NCBI GenBank assembly: GCA_022508465.1
Contig: JAFLVB010000003.1
Coordinates: 1-56,552, forward strand
DNA length: 56,552 nt
Origin: Clostridiales bacterium
GTDB taxonomy: Bacteria; Bacillota; Clostridia; Christensenellales; Pumilibacteraceae
Reading direction: 5' to 3'
The notes below the pieces were generated by a model. It had not been told where the DNA came from. It made no database searches and worked only from the letters and a program-made list of their open reading frames with translations. Position numbers and translations under genes: made by a program. Below, piece by piece: positions 17,558-25,949 of the stretch. Every line of letters starts with the position of its first letter. Position 1 is the stretch's first letter.

Positions 17558-17863
17558 ATGTATTGTAAAAATTGCGGAAAACAAATCGATGACAATTCTA
17601 TTATGTGTGTTCATTGCGGCTCAGTTGTAAATGATCCAACTGCCATCCAAAAGACAAACACAATAGCTATCGTAGGCTTTATATTATCATTCATTATACC
17701 AATTGTAGGTCTTATATGCTCGATTATGGGAATAAAAAAAGCTGACACCGAGTGTGGTGGCAAAGGCAAAGGTCTTGCAATTGCCGGCATAATAATCAGT
17801 ATTCTAAACTGGGTAGCAGGAATGTATCTGACCTTTAATATGATAATGCAAGGTTTGATTTAA
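17558..17863 (+). CDS. Zinc-ribbon DUF4190-type membrane protein
   Basis: A 101-residue protein. Residues 3-21 form a zinc ribbon (CKNCG ... CVHCG). Two membrane helices follow (about 38-58 and 72-95) with the DUF4190 pattern: a glycine-containing first helix, the IMGIKKA turn, and a GKGLAIAGIIIS second helix. RBS CGGAGG. Members are common in Bacillota and unassigned; the ribbon may bind metal or mediate protein contact. It is monocistronic, with its own promoter and terminator. Confidence 0.8.
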   Translation: MYCKNCGKQIDDNSIMCVHCGSVVNDPTAIQKTNTIAIVGFILSFIIPIVGLICSIMGIKKADTECGGKGKGLAIAGIIISILNWVAGMYLTFNMIMQGLI

Positions 17864-17874
17864 AAACTCACTTA

Positions 17875-17904
17875 AAAAGAGCAACCTAATAAGGTTGCTC
17901 TTTT
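17875..17904. terminator. Bidirectional terminator between the zinc-ribbon gene and prs
   Basis: 13-bp perfect stem AAAAGAGCAACCT / AGGTTGCTCTTTT with a 4-base loop. Serves both convergent genes. Confidence 0.9.
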
Positions 17905-17922
17905 ACTATATTCAATATTATA

Positions 17923-18882
17923 TTAGTCGTACAACTTGGAAACAGACTTGTCCTCGTAAATGCTTCTGATAGCGTCTGCAAAAATCTGCGCTACGCTTAC
18001 AAGCTGAAGTTTATCAAACTTCTTTTCTTCGGGGATTTCAATAGTGTTAAGCACAAAGAGCTTTTCGATAACCGAATTTTTAAGTCTGTCAATAGCCGGT
18101 CCGCTCAATACGCCGTGAGTGCAGCAAGCATACACGCGCTTAGCCTTACCCACGTCTACAAGCGCCTGAGCGCCCTGAACGATCGTACCTGCGGTGTCAA
18201 TCATATCGTCAATCATAAGGCAGGTCTTGCCCTCAACATCGCCGATGATGTTCATAACTTCCATAACGTTAGCCTTGGGGCGACGCTTGTCCACTATGGC
18301 AAGAGGCGCATTGAGACGCGATGCGAGCTGTCTTGCGCGCGCAACCGAACCTACGTCGGGCGAAACCACAACAAACTCGTCGTCTTTTACAAAGTCCTCT
18401 TTGCAAATTGCATTTTTAAGTACGGCAAGTCCGAGCAAGTGGTCAACCGGAATCTGGAAAAAGCCCTGAATTTGTGCGGCGTGTAAATCCATAGTCAGCA
18501 CTCTGTCAGCGCCCGCCGTCTGAATTAGATCGGCAACGAGCTTAGCGGTAATGGGGTCGTGAGCCATTGCCTTACGATCCTGTCTTGCGTATCCGAAGTA
18601 CGGAATTACGGCATTAATTCTGCCCGCAGATGCACGCTTAAGTGCGTCGATTGTGACCAAAAGTTCCATAAGATTGTCGTTGACAGGCGCAGAAGTCGAC
18701 TGTATTACAAACACGTCCGCACCGCGTACCGACTCATCGATATGTACCGAAACTTCACCGTCGCTGAACTTACCTACATGAATCTGTCCAAGTTCGAGGT
18801 CCAGCTTTTTTGCAATCTCTTTTGCAAGCTCGGGACAGCCGTTGCAAGCAAAAACTTTCAATGTGTTACTACGCGTAACCAT
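17923..18882 (-). CDS. prs: Ribose-phosphate pyrophosphokinase
   Basis: A 319-residue PRPP synthetase making 5-phosphoribosyl 1-diphosphate from ribose 5-phosphate and ATP, for nucleotide, His and Trp synthesis. Recognised by the N-terminal [10 protein letters not shown] and [13 protein letters not shown], the catalytic-flexible-loop region [11 protein letters not shown] with [14 protein letters not shown], and the PRPP-binding loop [11 protein letters not shown]. Length is normal. RBS GGAGG. It lies 45 bp behind the GlmU-like gene, the same neighbour as in many Bacillota (glmU-prs), and is probably transcribed with it. Confidence 0.95.
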   Translation of the reverse strand: MVTRSNTLKVFACNGCPELAKEIAKKLDLELGQIHVGKFSDGEVSVHIDESVRGADVFVIQSTSAPVNDNLMELLVTIDALKRASAGRINAVIPYFGYARQDRKAMAHDPITAKLVADLIQTAGADRVLTMDLHAAQIQGFFQIPVDHLLGLAVLKNAICKEDFVKDDEFVVVSPDVGSVARARQLASRLNAPLAIVDKRRPKANVMEVMNIIGDVEGKTCLMIDDMIDTAGTIVQGAQALVDVGKAKRVYACCTHGVLSGPAIDRLKNSVIEKLFVLNTIEIPEEKKFDKLQLVSVAQIFADAIRSIYEDKSVSKLYD

Positions 18883-18927
18883 AAACCCTCCAAAAAGTTA
18901 CATTATGTAAAACGCTACTTAGCGTTC

Positions 18928-20001
18928 TTACTTTATCCAATTCGGCTTAATCACTTGTCGCTCTCTGGCTATGGCGAGCGCCTTGTTTGGCACTTCGTCG
19001 GTGATGGTCGAGCCTGCCGCTATAAACGCGCCGTCGCCCACCTTTAATGGCGCTATGAGGTTGCTGTTGCTGCCTATAAATGCGCCGTCGCCGATAACCG
19101 TCTTATGTTTTGCCTTGCCGTCGTAATTTGCGATAACCACTCCGCATCCGAGATTGCAGTCCTTGCCCACCGTCGCATCGCCGACATATGTCAGATGTGC
19201 GATCTTGGTCCTATCACCTATCGTGCTGTTTTTGAGCTCCACGAAGTCGCCAACGCGGCAATCCGCACCCACAACCGTGCCGGGACGAATGTATGCATTA
19301 GGACCTACTCTTGTGTGCTTGCCTACAAAGCTTGAGAGAACATAGCTGCTTTCTATCCAAGCGCCGCTGTCGATGACCGAGCCGTCTATCGTGTTGCGAC
19401 TACCTATAGAGGAGTGCTCCTTGATGATCGTCTTACCCTTGATGATATTGCCCGGACCAATCCTTACTCCCCTTGCAATAATGACCTCGCAGCCCACAAA
19501 CGTCGAAGCAGGGTCGTCAAACTGCACGCCCTGATTCATATGATAGGTAATTATTCTGTTTTTGAGTGCGTCGGACACAAGTGCGACCTGTTTAAAATCG
19601 AACGCCGTCATAAAATCCTCTTCGTCAAAGTAGAAAGGATTTTCGCTGTAAATTTTGTCAATCGCAAGCAAAAACTTGGTCTTAAACACATAGCCGCGCG
19701 TCATTTTGAGGACGTTGAGGTCTCTCTGCTTGAGCACCGCCACGGCGTTACTCACCGTTTTGGGCGTGATGAGCGGCGTGTCCGAGTACAGAACAACGGT
19801 ATAATCGGACTCCCTATTTACATACGGGCGGACAAGCTGCGGCAACGGAACGCTGTCGCTATAAGCCACAGAATCGCTATAGTTGCTTCCCAAGGCTATG
19901 CAAACCCATTCCAACATAGTTTTGCCTAAAATTTCTATGTTGGAAGTGTCTCCCATGCTCGGATAAGAAACTTTCAAGACGATTCCGCAGATGTTATCCA
20001 T
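18928..20001 (-). CDS. GlmU-like protein with left-handed beta-helix acetyltransferase and degenerate nucleotidyltransferase domain
   Basis: 357 residues, about 100 shorter than GlmU. The C-terminal half (about 165-350) is a complete hexapeptide beta-helix closely matching GlmU: VGDFVELKNSTIG, the active-site-like KIAHLTYVGDA (His of GHLTYLGD), NYDGKAKHKT and IGSNSNLIAPLKVG. The N-terminal part keeps the sheet motif SDTPLI but lacks the GxGTRM loop and the following binding residues, so it is unlikely to make UDP-GlcNAc as in E. coli. It may be only the GlcN-1-P acetyltransferase, with another uridyltransferase elsewhere. The ATG at 20001 is exactly 7 bases after a TATAAT box and has no Shine-Dalgarno, predicting a leaderless mRNA. 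Confidence 0.8.
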   Translation of the reverse strand: MDNICGIVLKVSYPSMGDTSNIEILGKTMLEWVCIALGSNYSDSVAYSDSVPLPQLVRPYVNRESDYTVVLYSDTPLITPKTVSNAVAVLKQRDLNVLKMTRGYVFKTKFLLAIDKIYSENPFYFDEEDFMTAFDFKQVALVSDALKNRIITYHMNQGVQFDDPASTFVGCEVIIARGVRIGPGNIIKGKTIIKEHSSIGSRNTIDGSVIDSGAWIESSYVLSSFVGKHTRVGPNAYIRPGTVVGADCRVGDFVELKNSTIGDRTKIAHLTYVGDATVGKDCNLGCGVVIANYDGKAKHKTVIGDGAFIGSNSNLIAPLKVGDGAFIAAGSTITDEVPNKALAIARERQVIKPNWIK

Positions 20002-20007
20002 ATATAA

Positions 20008-20036
20008 ATTATACCTTTTCAATTAGATATTGTCAA
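20008..20036 (-). promoter_or_regulatory. Leaderless promoter of the GlmU-like gene and prs
   Basis: Minus-strand TTGACA (20036-20031), 17 bp, TATAAT (20013-20008). The box lies within the last codons and just beyond the stop of tadA. Six bases separate it from the ATG, so the expected start is the A of the ATG. Confidence 0.7.
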
Positions 20037-20523
20037 TTTGTTTGCCCTGATTTTTCGCTCTTTCTCGCAGTTTTTTGAAAAACGACGACAAAAGCTCTGC
20101 ACATTGCTCTCCCATTATGCCGCCTTGTATCTCAACTCTGTGATTAAGCTCCGAATTTGTGATGTTCATTATCGAGCCGCAACAGCCGTAACGTTTGTCA
20201 TATGCACCAAAGTAAATCTTTTTTATGCGAGAGTTAACCGCCGCCCCCGCGCACATGGCGCAAGGCTCGAGCGTAACGTACATTTCGCAGTCGGTAAGAT
20301 TCCACCTTTTTAACTTTTTGCCCGCCTTGGCAATTGCGAGGATTTCGGCGTGCGCCGTGCCGTCAAAATGCGTATTGCGCATATTGTGCGCCCTTGCGAC
20401 TATTTTGCCGTCCAAAACTATTATCGCGCCGACAGGAACTTCCTCCTTCTCCTGCGCCTTAATAGCCTCCTTGATCGCCGCCTTCATAAATTTATTATGC
20501 GTTTTTTCAGTTATTTGTTCCAT
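20023..20523 (-). CDS. tadA: tRNA adenosine(34) deaminase
   Basis: A 166-residue zinc deaminase that converts A34 to inosine in tRNA-Arg(ACG). Motifs: HAEILAI with the catalytic Glu and zinc His, and the zinc Cys pair in PCAMCAGA; FGAYDKRYGCCGS follows as in TadA. The length matches TadA rather than dCMP or cytidine deaminases. A TTGCAA-17-TAAAAT promoter lies so close that the ATG would be within 1-3 bases of the transcript start; no ribosome binding site is visible. It precedes the GlmU-like gene. Confidence 0.9.
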   Translation of the reverse strand: MEQITEKTHNKFMKAAIKEAIKAQEKEEVPVGAIIVLDGKIVARAHNMRNTHFDGTAHAEILAIAKAGKKLKRWNLTDCEMYVTLEPCAMCAGAAVNSRIKKIYFGAYDKRYGCCGSIMNITNSELNHRVEIQGGIMGEQCAELLSSFFKKLRERAKNQGKQIDNI

Positions 20524-20531
20524 TTAAGTCT

Positions 20532-20560
20532 ATTTTAGCATAAAACAATTTAAATTGCAA
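20532..20560 (-). promoter_or_regulatory. Near-leaderless promoter of tadA
   Basis: Minus-strand TTGCAA (20560-20555), 17 bp, TAAAAT (20537-20532). Eight bases separate the box from the tadA ATG, so the leader is predicted to be about 1-3 bases. Confidence 0.6.
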
Positions 20561-20571
20561 GAATTAAAAAT

Positions 20572-20597
20572 AAGTTGTAATATTTCTATTACAACTT
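20572..20597. repeat. AAGTTG...CAACTT hairpin repeat
   Basis: Perfect 11-bp stem AAGTTGTAATA / TATTACAACTT with a TTTC loop, between the membrane-protein gene at 20616 (minus, ends here) and tadA. It may terminate the former; same family as 13154, 43474 and 43556. Confidence 0.55.
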
Positions 20598-20615
20598 ACT
20601 CCTAAACGATATTTA

Positions 20616-21359
20616 TTATTGCAAGATGCCCGACTTTTCAGCTACTTCGGTAAAAGTCGACTTTTCCTCACAGCATGCGCAGTGACGGGATATTCTATTG
20701 CCCGATTTAGCTATCTTTGTGGTATTATAGCCACCGCCATAATATTTTACTCCGCCTGTAGCGGCTCCATAGCTATAAGACATTCCGCCACCTGTAAGCC
20801 CGGATGTTGACTCAAAATCCAAATATTCATCATAGATAAAGGCGTTGACGCTGCCGCATTTTTTGCATACATGTAGCGACTTTATTCCCATTATTCCGTA
20901 AAGAATCCAAGATACGGCTGTCGCTCCTATTGCCCCGCATAATACAGAATAACCCATATAGCTTTGTGCCTCTCTTGCACTTTGTAAAGTAGGATAAAGT
21001 AATATCGCAAGTATAATTATGCCTACGCCTATAATAAAGCTTGGTATATATGCTACTATTGCGGCATTTCGCTTAATAAACTTCTTTTTTCTTATACATT
21101 GCTTCCAAAATTTATTGTTATTCCCTTCTAAATCTTGGGGCATAAAATAGGCATTATTTTGGATAAACAATCTTTTAAATATCAAACAGCAAACTAAGCC
21201 TATTATGCCACCCGCTATATAAGAGCCTATTGCATTAAAGTTCATAGTCATAAGTTTTGCTAACAAACTTAACAGCGCCATTACCGCCGCTCCAACAGCA
21301 GCCACTATTAACATAAATGTAAGCCCTATAATAAAATTCTTTGCAAATAGCTTGCTCAT
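20616..21359 (-). CDS. Membrane protein of unknown function with a C-terminal cysteine pair
   Basis: A 247-residue protein with four predicted helices (about 5-30, 35-55, 100-125 and 135-160). A cytoplasmic-type tail follows with CKKCG and, near the end, CACC, which could form one split zinc site around a glycine/tyrosine-rich loop (GGGMSYSYGAA). No family recognised. The ATG at 21359 follows GGAGG; six upstream in-frame codons are discarded. It is monocistronic. An array of four TTTACAA repeats at 20-bp spacing lies upstream (see findings), suggesting dedicated regulation. Confidence 0.72.
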   Translation of the reverse strand: MSKLFAKNFIIGLTFMLIVAAVGAAVMALLSLLAKLMTMNFNAIGSYIAGGIIGLVCCLIFKRLFIQNNAYFMPQDLEGNNNKFWKQCIRKKKFIKRNAAIVAYIPSFIIGVGIIILAILLYPTLQSAREAQSYMGYSVLCGAIGATAVSWILYGIMGIKSLHVCKKCGSVNAFIYDEYLDFESTSGLTGGGMSYSYGAATGGVKYYGGGYNTTKIAKSGNRISRHCACCEEKSTFTEVAEKSGILQ

Positions 21360-21456
21360 ATTGTTTACCTCCATCAATTTTTAGGAAGATATAAAACCTT
21401 TGTCCAAATATAGTGTAGCATATTGCTTTAGAAAAAGATATTGTATTATTAACAAA

Positions 21457-21526
21457 CTTTTACAACAAATCATCAAATTTTACAACAATCTATAATTTTT
21501 TACAATAAATCCTAATTATTTACAAG
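21457..21526. repeat. Four-copy direct repeat with 20-bp period
   Basis: TTTACAA occurs with its T-A-C at positions 21461, 21481, 21501 and 21521, exactly 20 bp apart; the first three extend to TTTTACAACAAATC-like sequence. It lies between the M14 gene stop and the promoter side of the membrane-protein gene. Too short and too few to be CRISPR; looks like a regulator-binding array. Confidence 0.6.
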
Positions 21527-22357
21527 TTACATATAAATTTCCTTATACAGCTCCACTATCTTTTGGGGCAAATCCAAGTTTCGCTTTATATCTTCGGCGA
21601 CGTCCGCCTCGCTTAGCGGATGAGAAAACTTATCGCTCCCAATCTCTATCGTGACAGCGGGGATACCTTGCATAACGCACCAATCCTTGTATCCACCCGT
21701 GCTGGACAAATCGCCGTCAACAGCCCTGTACCTAAGGTAGTCGGCTACCCTGTATGCCATGCGCCTATCCCGCTCGTCCTTTTGTCCAAAATACCAATAT
21801 AGCTCCCGCCCAAGCGCGTGATAGCTTACGGTAAACACCGGTCTTACGCTCAACGTGAAATTCCTTAGCGCAGCAGTCTCGGGCTCGCTGAAAGGCCCCG
21901 CACCTATATACCCTTGCGGCGCGGGATAAGTTATATTCCCTTTACCCAAACCAAACTTTGCGTCAAAATTGATATTTAGGTCGACCGCCCTCGCATTTGC
22001 CTTCCATAAACTAAAATCGTCGCTACCGTTTACTTTGCGCACAAGCGGCTCATATATTCCCGCCGCACTTGCACCCTTCTCGATAAGCAGCGCTCCGTCG
22101 GGATTGACCATAGGGACAAAAAAAATGCCGATTGAATCTTGTCCAATCAGCCTATACGCTTGTCTCATTACAAGCAGCGCTGTCACATTTTCGCGCGCAT
22201 GAATGCCGCCCGTAATAATTATCTGTTTTCGATCCTTTTTACCCACATGGATGTAAAAAATCTTGTTACCAAGCAGCGAAGAACCTATACTGCCCGTCTC
22301 CACTCCAATGCTATTAAGGTATGCAATATCATCCATTAAATTACCGTATGTATACAT
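21527..22357 (-). CDS. M14-family zinc carboxypeptidase
   Basis: A 276-residue cytoplasmic-type peptidase. Zinc ligands and catalytic residues show in HARENVTAL (HxxE), FVPMVNPDGALLI, NFDAKFG, the second zinc histidine in VSYHALGRELYW, and the general base Glu in TIEIGSDKF. No signal peptide is seen. Members of this subgroup often cut cell-wall peptides such as gamma-D-Glu-meso-DAP; a recycling role is therefore possible but inferred. RBS GGAGG just before the ATG. It is 36 bp downstream of rlmH and probably in the CPBP-rlmH-M14 unit. Confidence 0.85.
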   Translation of the reverse strand: MYTYGNLMDDIAYLNSIGVETGSIGSSLLGNKIFYIHVGKKDRKQIIITGGIHARENVTALLVMRQAYRLIGQDSIGIFFVPMVNPDGALLIEKGASAAGIYEPLVRKVNGSDDFSLWKANARAVDLNINFDAKFGLGKGNITYPAPQGYIGAGPFSEPETAALRNFTLSVRPVFTVSYHALGRELYWYFGQKDERDRRMAYRVADYLRYRAVDGDLSSTGGYKDWCVMQGIPAVTIEIGSDKFSHPLSEADVAEDIKRNLDLPQKIVELYKEIYM

Positions 22358-22393
22358 ATATCCTCCATTAGAGCAATATATGTATTTGCATTG

Positions 22394-22834
22394 TTACTTG
22401 TGATATGGCAAGCCTTCCTTGATAGTAAACGCGCGGTAAATCTGTTCGAGCGCTATTACGCGCATAAGCATATGCGGATATGTCATTCTGCCAAAGCTGA
22501 TCTTTTTGTCCGCTTTTGCTTTAACCCTACTGTCCACGCCGCACGATCCACCTATTACAAAGCTGACGGTATCGTGAGTTGTAAACGCTGACGCCAAAAA
22601 GTCCGAAAACTGCTCGCTGCTCATAGCCTCGCCGCCTATGTCGGTAAGCACTACATAACCCTTTAGCACCTCCAAGATATCCGAACTTTCGGCAGTTATG
22701 CCGTCCGGTCTGTCCTTTAGTTCGCAGACCGACACCTCTGCAAAGCGGCTTAACCGTTTAAGATATTCATTGCAAGCGTCAACAAAGAACTTTTCTTTGA
22801 GTTTGCCCACAACCACAAGCTTGATCTTTTTCAT
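22394..22834 (-). CDS. rlmH: 23S rRNA pseudouridine(1915) N3-methyltransferase
   Basis: A 146-residue SPOUT methyltransferase acting on assembled 70S ribosomes at helix 69. Recognised from the N-terminal LVVVGKLKEKFF, the cofactor-knot region IGGSCGVD and the C-terminal MTYPHMLMRVIALEQIYRAF ... GLPYHK, an almost invariant RlmH signature. The start ATG overlaps the stop of the upstream CPBP gene as ATGA, so translation is coupled; this explains the weak ribosome binding site. A longer 13-codon N-terminal extension is not needed. Confidence 0.95.
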   Translation of the reverse strand: MKKIKLVVVGKLKEKFFVDACNEYLKRLSRFAEVSVCELKDRPDGITAESSDILEVLKGYVVLTDIGGEAMSSEQFSDFLASAFTTHDTVSFVIGGSCGVDSRVKAKADKKISFGRMTYPHMLMRVIALEQIYRAFTIKEGLPYHK

Positions 22835-23847
22835 AGTCCGAAAATGTACGTTACAAGCGTAGACACCGCACACACCACTATCGCGCCTATAAAGAAGATG
22901 TTGTCCTTGAGTTCCACTTTATAGCCTGCCGCTTTGTATGACGTGTTGAGTTCCAAGTAAAAATCCTTTTGCCTCTTTTTGCGGCTGATAGACGTTATAG
23001 CCATCAATAGTCCAAACACACCAAGTAAAATAAGCGCAAGCCAAGACGTGAGAACACCTAAATTATTTACTAAGCTATTATCTAAAAAGTCGTAAAATCC
23101 GCCACCTACCACCCAATTATACGTAGTCGCGTTGTCGAGATAGACGCTAACAAAGTTATTCATAAAATGGACGATCATAGCGGGATAAATGGACTGCGTT
23201 TCGAGTACAAGATACGCAAGCAACGCGCCGAACGCCGCAGTATAAAATACCTGTCCTATAAATTGGTGAAAAAGCCCAAACGCTATCGCTATTAGTAAGA
23301 TAGTCTTCTTTTTAGAGTACGAGCTTCTCATTACGGTAAGCAGTCCGCCGCGATTAGCAAACTCCTCGCAAATCGCCGGCAAAACGGCTGTAAGAAAAAC
23401 CGACAAAATAAAGTACAATGCGTTAAACTGCTCGGGCAAAGTCGATCCACCCGACGAGTGCGTATAGCCAAACAGGATAAGCACGATTTGCCATATAAAC
23501 GATAAGCACAGCGATATACCCACAACGAGAATGCCGAGCGGAATGCACAGCAAGCACGTCCATATGCTGCATTTTCTGAATCCCGAAAACTCGAGCACGC
23601 TGCGTGCTGATTTTTTAAGACTCAGCTTATACATCAAAAACGGAAATATAAGCAATATGCCTATTTGCACAGGCACGGTAAATACTGCGTCCAAAATGAG
23701 CTCAAACCAAGCCTTGTCCATAGCTACATCCATTGTAGCCACCTGCACATAGTAGCTCACTATGCGCATAACGAGCAGCGCTACTGCTATGACAAACGCC
23801 GTTATTCCTACTGCGCGATATTGTTTTTTTGCGTATTCTACGTCCAT
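22831..23847 (-). CDS. CPBP/Rce1-type intramembrane metalloprotease
   Basis: A 338-residue protein with about eight helices. The three CPBP motifs are present: EEFANR (EExxxR), FGLFH (FxxxH) and HFMNN (HxxxN). These bacterial relatives of CAAX protease Rce1 are linked to peptide processing, bacteriocin self-immunity or unknown roles; no substrate is apparent. The ATG at 23847 is preceded by ATGGAG serving as Shine-Dalgarno. It precedes rlmH with an ATGA overlap and has a TTGCAA-17-TATAAT promoter. Confidence 0.85.
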   Translation of the reverse strand: MDVEYAKKQYRAVGITAFVIAVALLVMRIVSYYVQVATMDVAMDKAWFELILDAVFTVPVQIGILLIFPFLMYKLSLKKSARSVLEFSGFRKCSIWTCLLCIPLGILVVGISLCLSFIWQIVLILFGYTHSSGGSTLPEQFNALYFILSVFLTAVLPAICEEFANRGGLLTVMRSSYSKKKTILLIAIAFGLFHQFIGQVFYTAAFGALLAYLVLETQSIYPAMIVHFMNNFVSVYLDNATTYNWVVGGGFYDFLDNSLVNNLGVLTSWLALILLGVFGLLMAITSISRKKRQKDFYLELNTSYKAAGYKVELKDNIFFIGAIVVCAVSTLVTYIFGL

Positions 23848-23910
23848 ATTTATCTCCATAATAACATTTAATAATTTCTCTCAAGCCTGTATCAAGTTTG
23901 TTCGCTTGGC

Positions 23911-23939
23911 ATTATACCAGAAGCAAAAATGGATTGCAA
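23911..23939 (-). promoter_or_regulatory. Promoter of the CPBP-rlmH-M14 operon, within a duplicated module
   Basis: Minus-strand TTGCAA (23939-23934), 17 bp, TATAAT (23916-23911). The flanking sequence is similar to the region at 51847-51898 upstream of sbcD. Confidence 0.65.
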
Positions 23940-23970
23940 GGGCATTTTTGCGCCGCCGTCAAGGCTATTG

Positions 23971-24006
23971 TATTGTCCGTCAGGACAATAAATCTCGTTA
24001 GAGATT
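23971..24006. repeat. Two back-to-back hairpins
   Basis: TATTGTCC-GTCA-GGACAATA (23971-23990) is followed immediately by AATCTC-GTTA-GAGATT (23991-24006), each with perfect stems and related tetraloops. They lie between two CPBP genes and could act as terminators of the upstream operon. Confidence 0.6.
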
Positions 24007-24034
24007 AAAGGCGCGCAGCGACTTTGCAATAAGA

Positions 24035-25174
24035 TTACAAAATAAATCCTTCTATAAACGTCATAAACCACAATGCTATGGTCAAAGCGAAATATATTCC
24101 AAAAGCCTTTTCGTAGGATTTTTTACCGAGGCCTCCGGTCTTTTCACCGTTATTGCGGACATAGTCGTCCATAAGCGCATTTTGTAGCTCCAATCTATCT
24201 ACGAGTACAGGTGCGCCCGTAAACGGACTAAAACCTCTTTGAATAATCCTATTTTCCTCGGTGATGACGGGAACTTCGTCGCCCTCATATATAGGCTGCT
24301 TGGTGACTTCGTCTATCCAAATAACCTTGCGAGGCAAATTGTACTTATCGGGGTACTTTTTTTGCTCTGCCTTTTTTAAATACTTGCATATAAGCCATAC
24401 AAGCACGCAAGCGATTATGGGGGCTGCGACACATAAAAGTATCATTATAAGCCAGTTAGTCCCCACCTTCATATAAAACTCGTCTATCGCCACTCCAACA
24501 TCTAACAGCGACATCAGCATTGCGAGCAGATTGCTCGTCGCGTGGATTATCATGGCGGGGATGACGTTACGGCATTTAAGCGTGATGTATGCCGCTATCG
24601 TGCCGAGACAAAACTGATAAACGGTTTGGCTGGGGTTCATATGCATTAGAGCAAAGCATATTCCGCACAAAAAGCTCGTACCGATTTCGTCCTTGCGCAC
24701 TTTTGTCACGCCCGACAAAAACGCACTCCTGAATATCGTTTCTTCGCATATGGGAGCGACAATTACCGTTGCAATCAGCAAAAGCACAATTGCAGGCACG
24801 CTGTCCATACCTATTTCCGATGAGGTATATCCTGTCTTTGCAAGCAAGATCTCAAAGATATACGCAAGGCCTATAAAGCAGAAAAAGCAGATAATGGCAA
24901 TAAGTATCGCGCCAAGCACCGACCAAATCGTAATCTTATTGCGCGGCGTGAACGTGCTTGCGATATTGCGCTTTTTGGTGTATACAAGGTACACAGACAT
25001 AAACACCGCTTGAAAAACGAACATACCTATACAGTTGATTATTTCGTAAGCCGTAGGGTTTGACATAACTCCTATTATGGCAAACGACATAACCACCTGC
25101 GCCACAAGCATAAATGCGAAGGCAAGCAGCATTATAATCGGACCGTCTACGGCCTTAAATGGCTTTTTGTTCAT
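24035..25174 (-). CDS. CPBP/Rce1-type intramembrane metalloprotease
   Basis: A 379-residue membrane protein with the three CPBP motifs EETIFR, FALMH and HATSN, in about eight helices, plus a cytoplasmic insertion of about 90 residues near the C-terminus and a final membrane helix. It is a divergent paralogue of the CPBP gene at 22831. The ATG at 25174 overlaps the stop of the metallo-hydrolase gene (TGATG) with GAGG upstream. It is the last gene of the FmdB-nitroreductase-hydrolase-CPBP operon. Confidence 0.83.
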   Translation of the reverse strand: MNKKPFKAVDGPIIMLLAFAFMLVAQVVMSFAIIGVMSNPTAYEIINCIGMFVFQAVFMSVYLVYTKKRNIASTFTPRNKITIWSVLGAILIAIICFFCFIGLAYIFEILLAKTGYTSSEIGMDSVPAIVLLLIATVIVAPICEETIFRSAFLSGVTKVRKDEIGTSFLCGICFALMHMNPSQTVYQFCLGTIAAYITLKCRNVIPAMIIHATSNLLAMLMSLLDVGVAIDEFYMKVGTNWLIMILLCVAAPIIACVLVWLICKYLKKAEQKKYPDKYNLPRKVIWIDEVTKQPIYEGDEVPVITEENRIIQRGFSPFTGAPVLVDRLELQNALMDDYVRNNGEKTGGLGKKSYEKAFGIYFALTIALWFMTFIEGFIL

Positions 25175-25944
25175 CAGCACACCTCTATTATTTCACTCAT
25201 CTTGTCCTGTAATGCAACGTTTAACCCGGCGCTCAGCCCCGCTCCCGATATCTCGCTTAGCGTTGTCTGATACGCAAGCTCGGGCGTGTTATTCTCCTGC
25301 GACAAATGTCCGAGCATTATTTGCTTAGCACCGTTTTTGACACACTCAACTGCGGCGGCAGCGCAAGCCTTGTTGCTAAGATGCCCGCTGTCGGACAGTA
25401 TGCGCCTTTTTAATGGCATCGCATAGCGGGGGTTAGCCAAAAGCATATTCTCGTCGTGATTGGACTCTATAAGTACCACATCGCTGCCGTCAAGGTGGCG
25501 CATATTATCCACGGTAAGTCGCCCCACGTCGGTGACGACGCTTATCTTTTTGCCGCCACATATCACGCTGTAACCGACGCACGGCACGTCATGACTGACT
25601 CTAAACGGCGACACAGTTATGTCCCCTACATAAAAATCGCCATCAAACTCCTTTAGCTTCAAGTAACCCGGAAGGCGCGAAGAAACTTCGGAGTATGTAA
25701 GATAGTGGGTATAAATTATGGGCGAAAACGTCTTTGCGACCATTTTAAGATGCCCTATATGGTCGCTGTGAGAGTGAGTTATAAGCAAATTAAGTGACAT
25801 GGGGTCTGTATTTAACGCTTTTAGCCCCTCTTTTATCCTCTTACAGCTTATGCCCGCATCGATAAGTAAAGTTGTGGTGTCGCTTGCAATATAAATGCAA
25901 TTTCCGCGACTACCGCTCGCCAAGCTGCATATCTTTAGTCCCAT
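25174..25944 (-). CDS. MBL-fold metallo-hydrolase, YycJ/WalJ-like
   Basis: A 256-residue metallo-beta-lactamase-fold protein. The zinc motif is THSHSDHIGHL, preceded by LLIDAGISCKRI; later ligands appear in FRVSHDVP and VVTDVGR. The SNHDENML and DSGHLSN segments are as in YycJ/WalJ, a predicted nuclease or processing hydrolase with an undefined role. In many Bacillota it sits with walRK; it does not here. Its stop overlaps the CPBP start (TGATG), and it lies 5 bp downstream of the nitroreductase gene. Confidence 0.85.
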   Translation of the reverse strand: MGLKICSLASGSRGNCIYIASDTTTLLIDAGISCKRIKEGLKALNTDPMSLNLLITHSHSDHIGHLKMVAKTFSPIIYTHYLTYSEVSSRLPGYLKLKEFDGDFYVGDITVSPFRVSHDVPCVGYSVICGGKKISVVTDVGRLTVDNMRHLDGSDVVLIESNHDENMLLANPRYAMPLKRRILSDSGHLSNKACAAAAVECVKNGAKQIMLGHLSQENNTPELAYQTTLSEISGAGLSAGLNVALQDKMSEIIEVC

Positions 25945-25949
25945 AAGTT

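Noticed and set aside
21457-21526. Short periodic repeats as a CRISPR array
   Set aside because: Only about 13 bases are repeated, spacers are about 6-10 bases and there are four copies; no cas genes are near. Better read as regulator-binding repeats.
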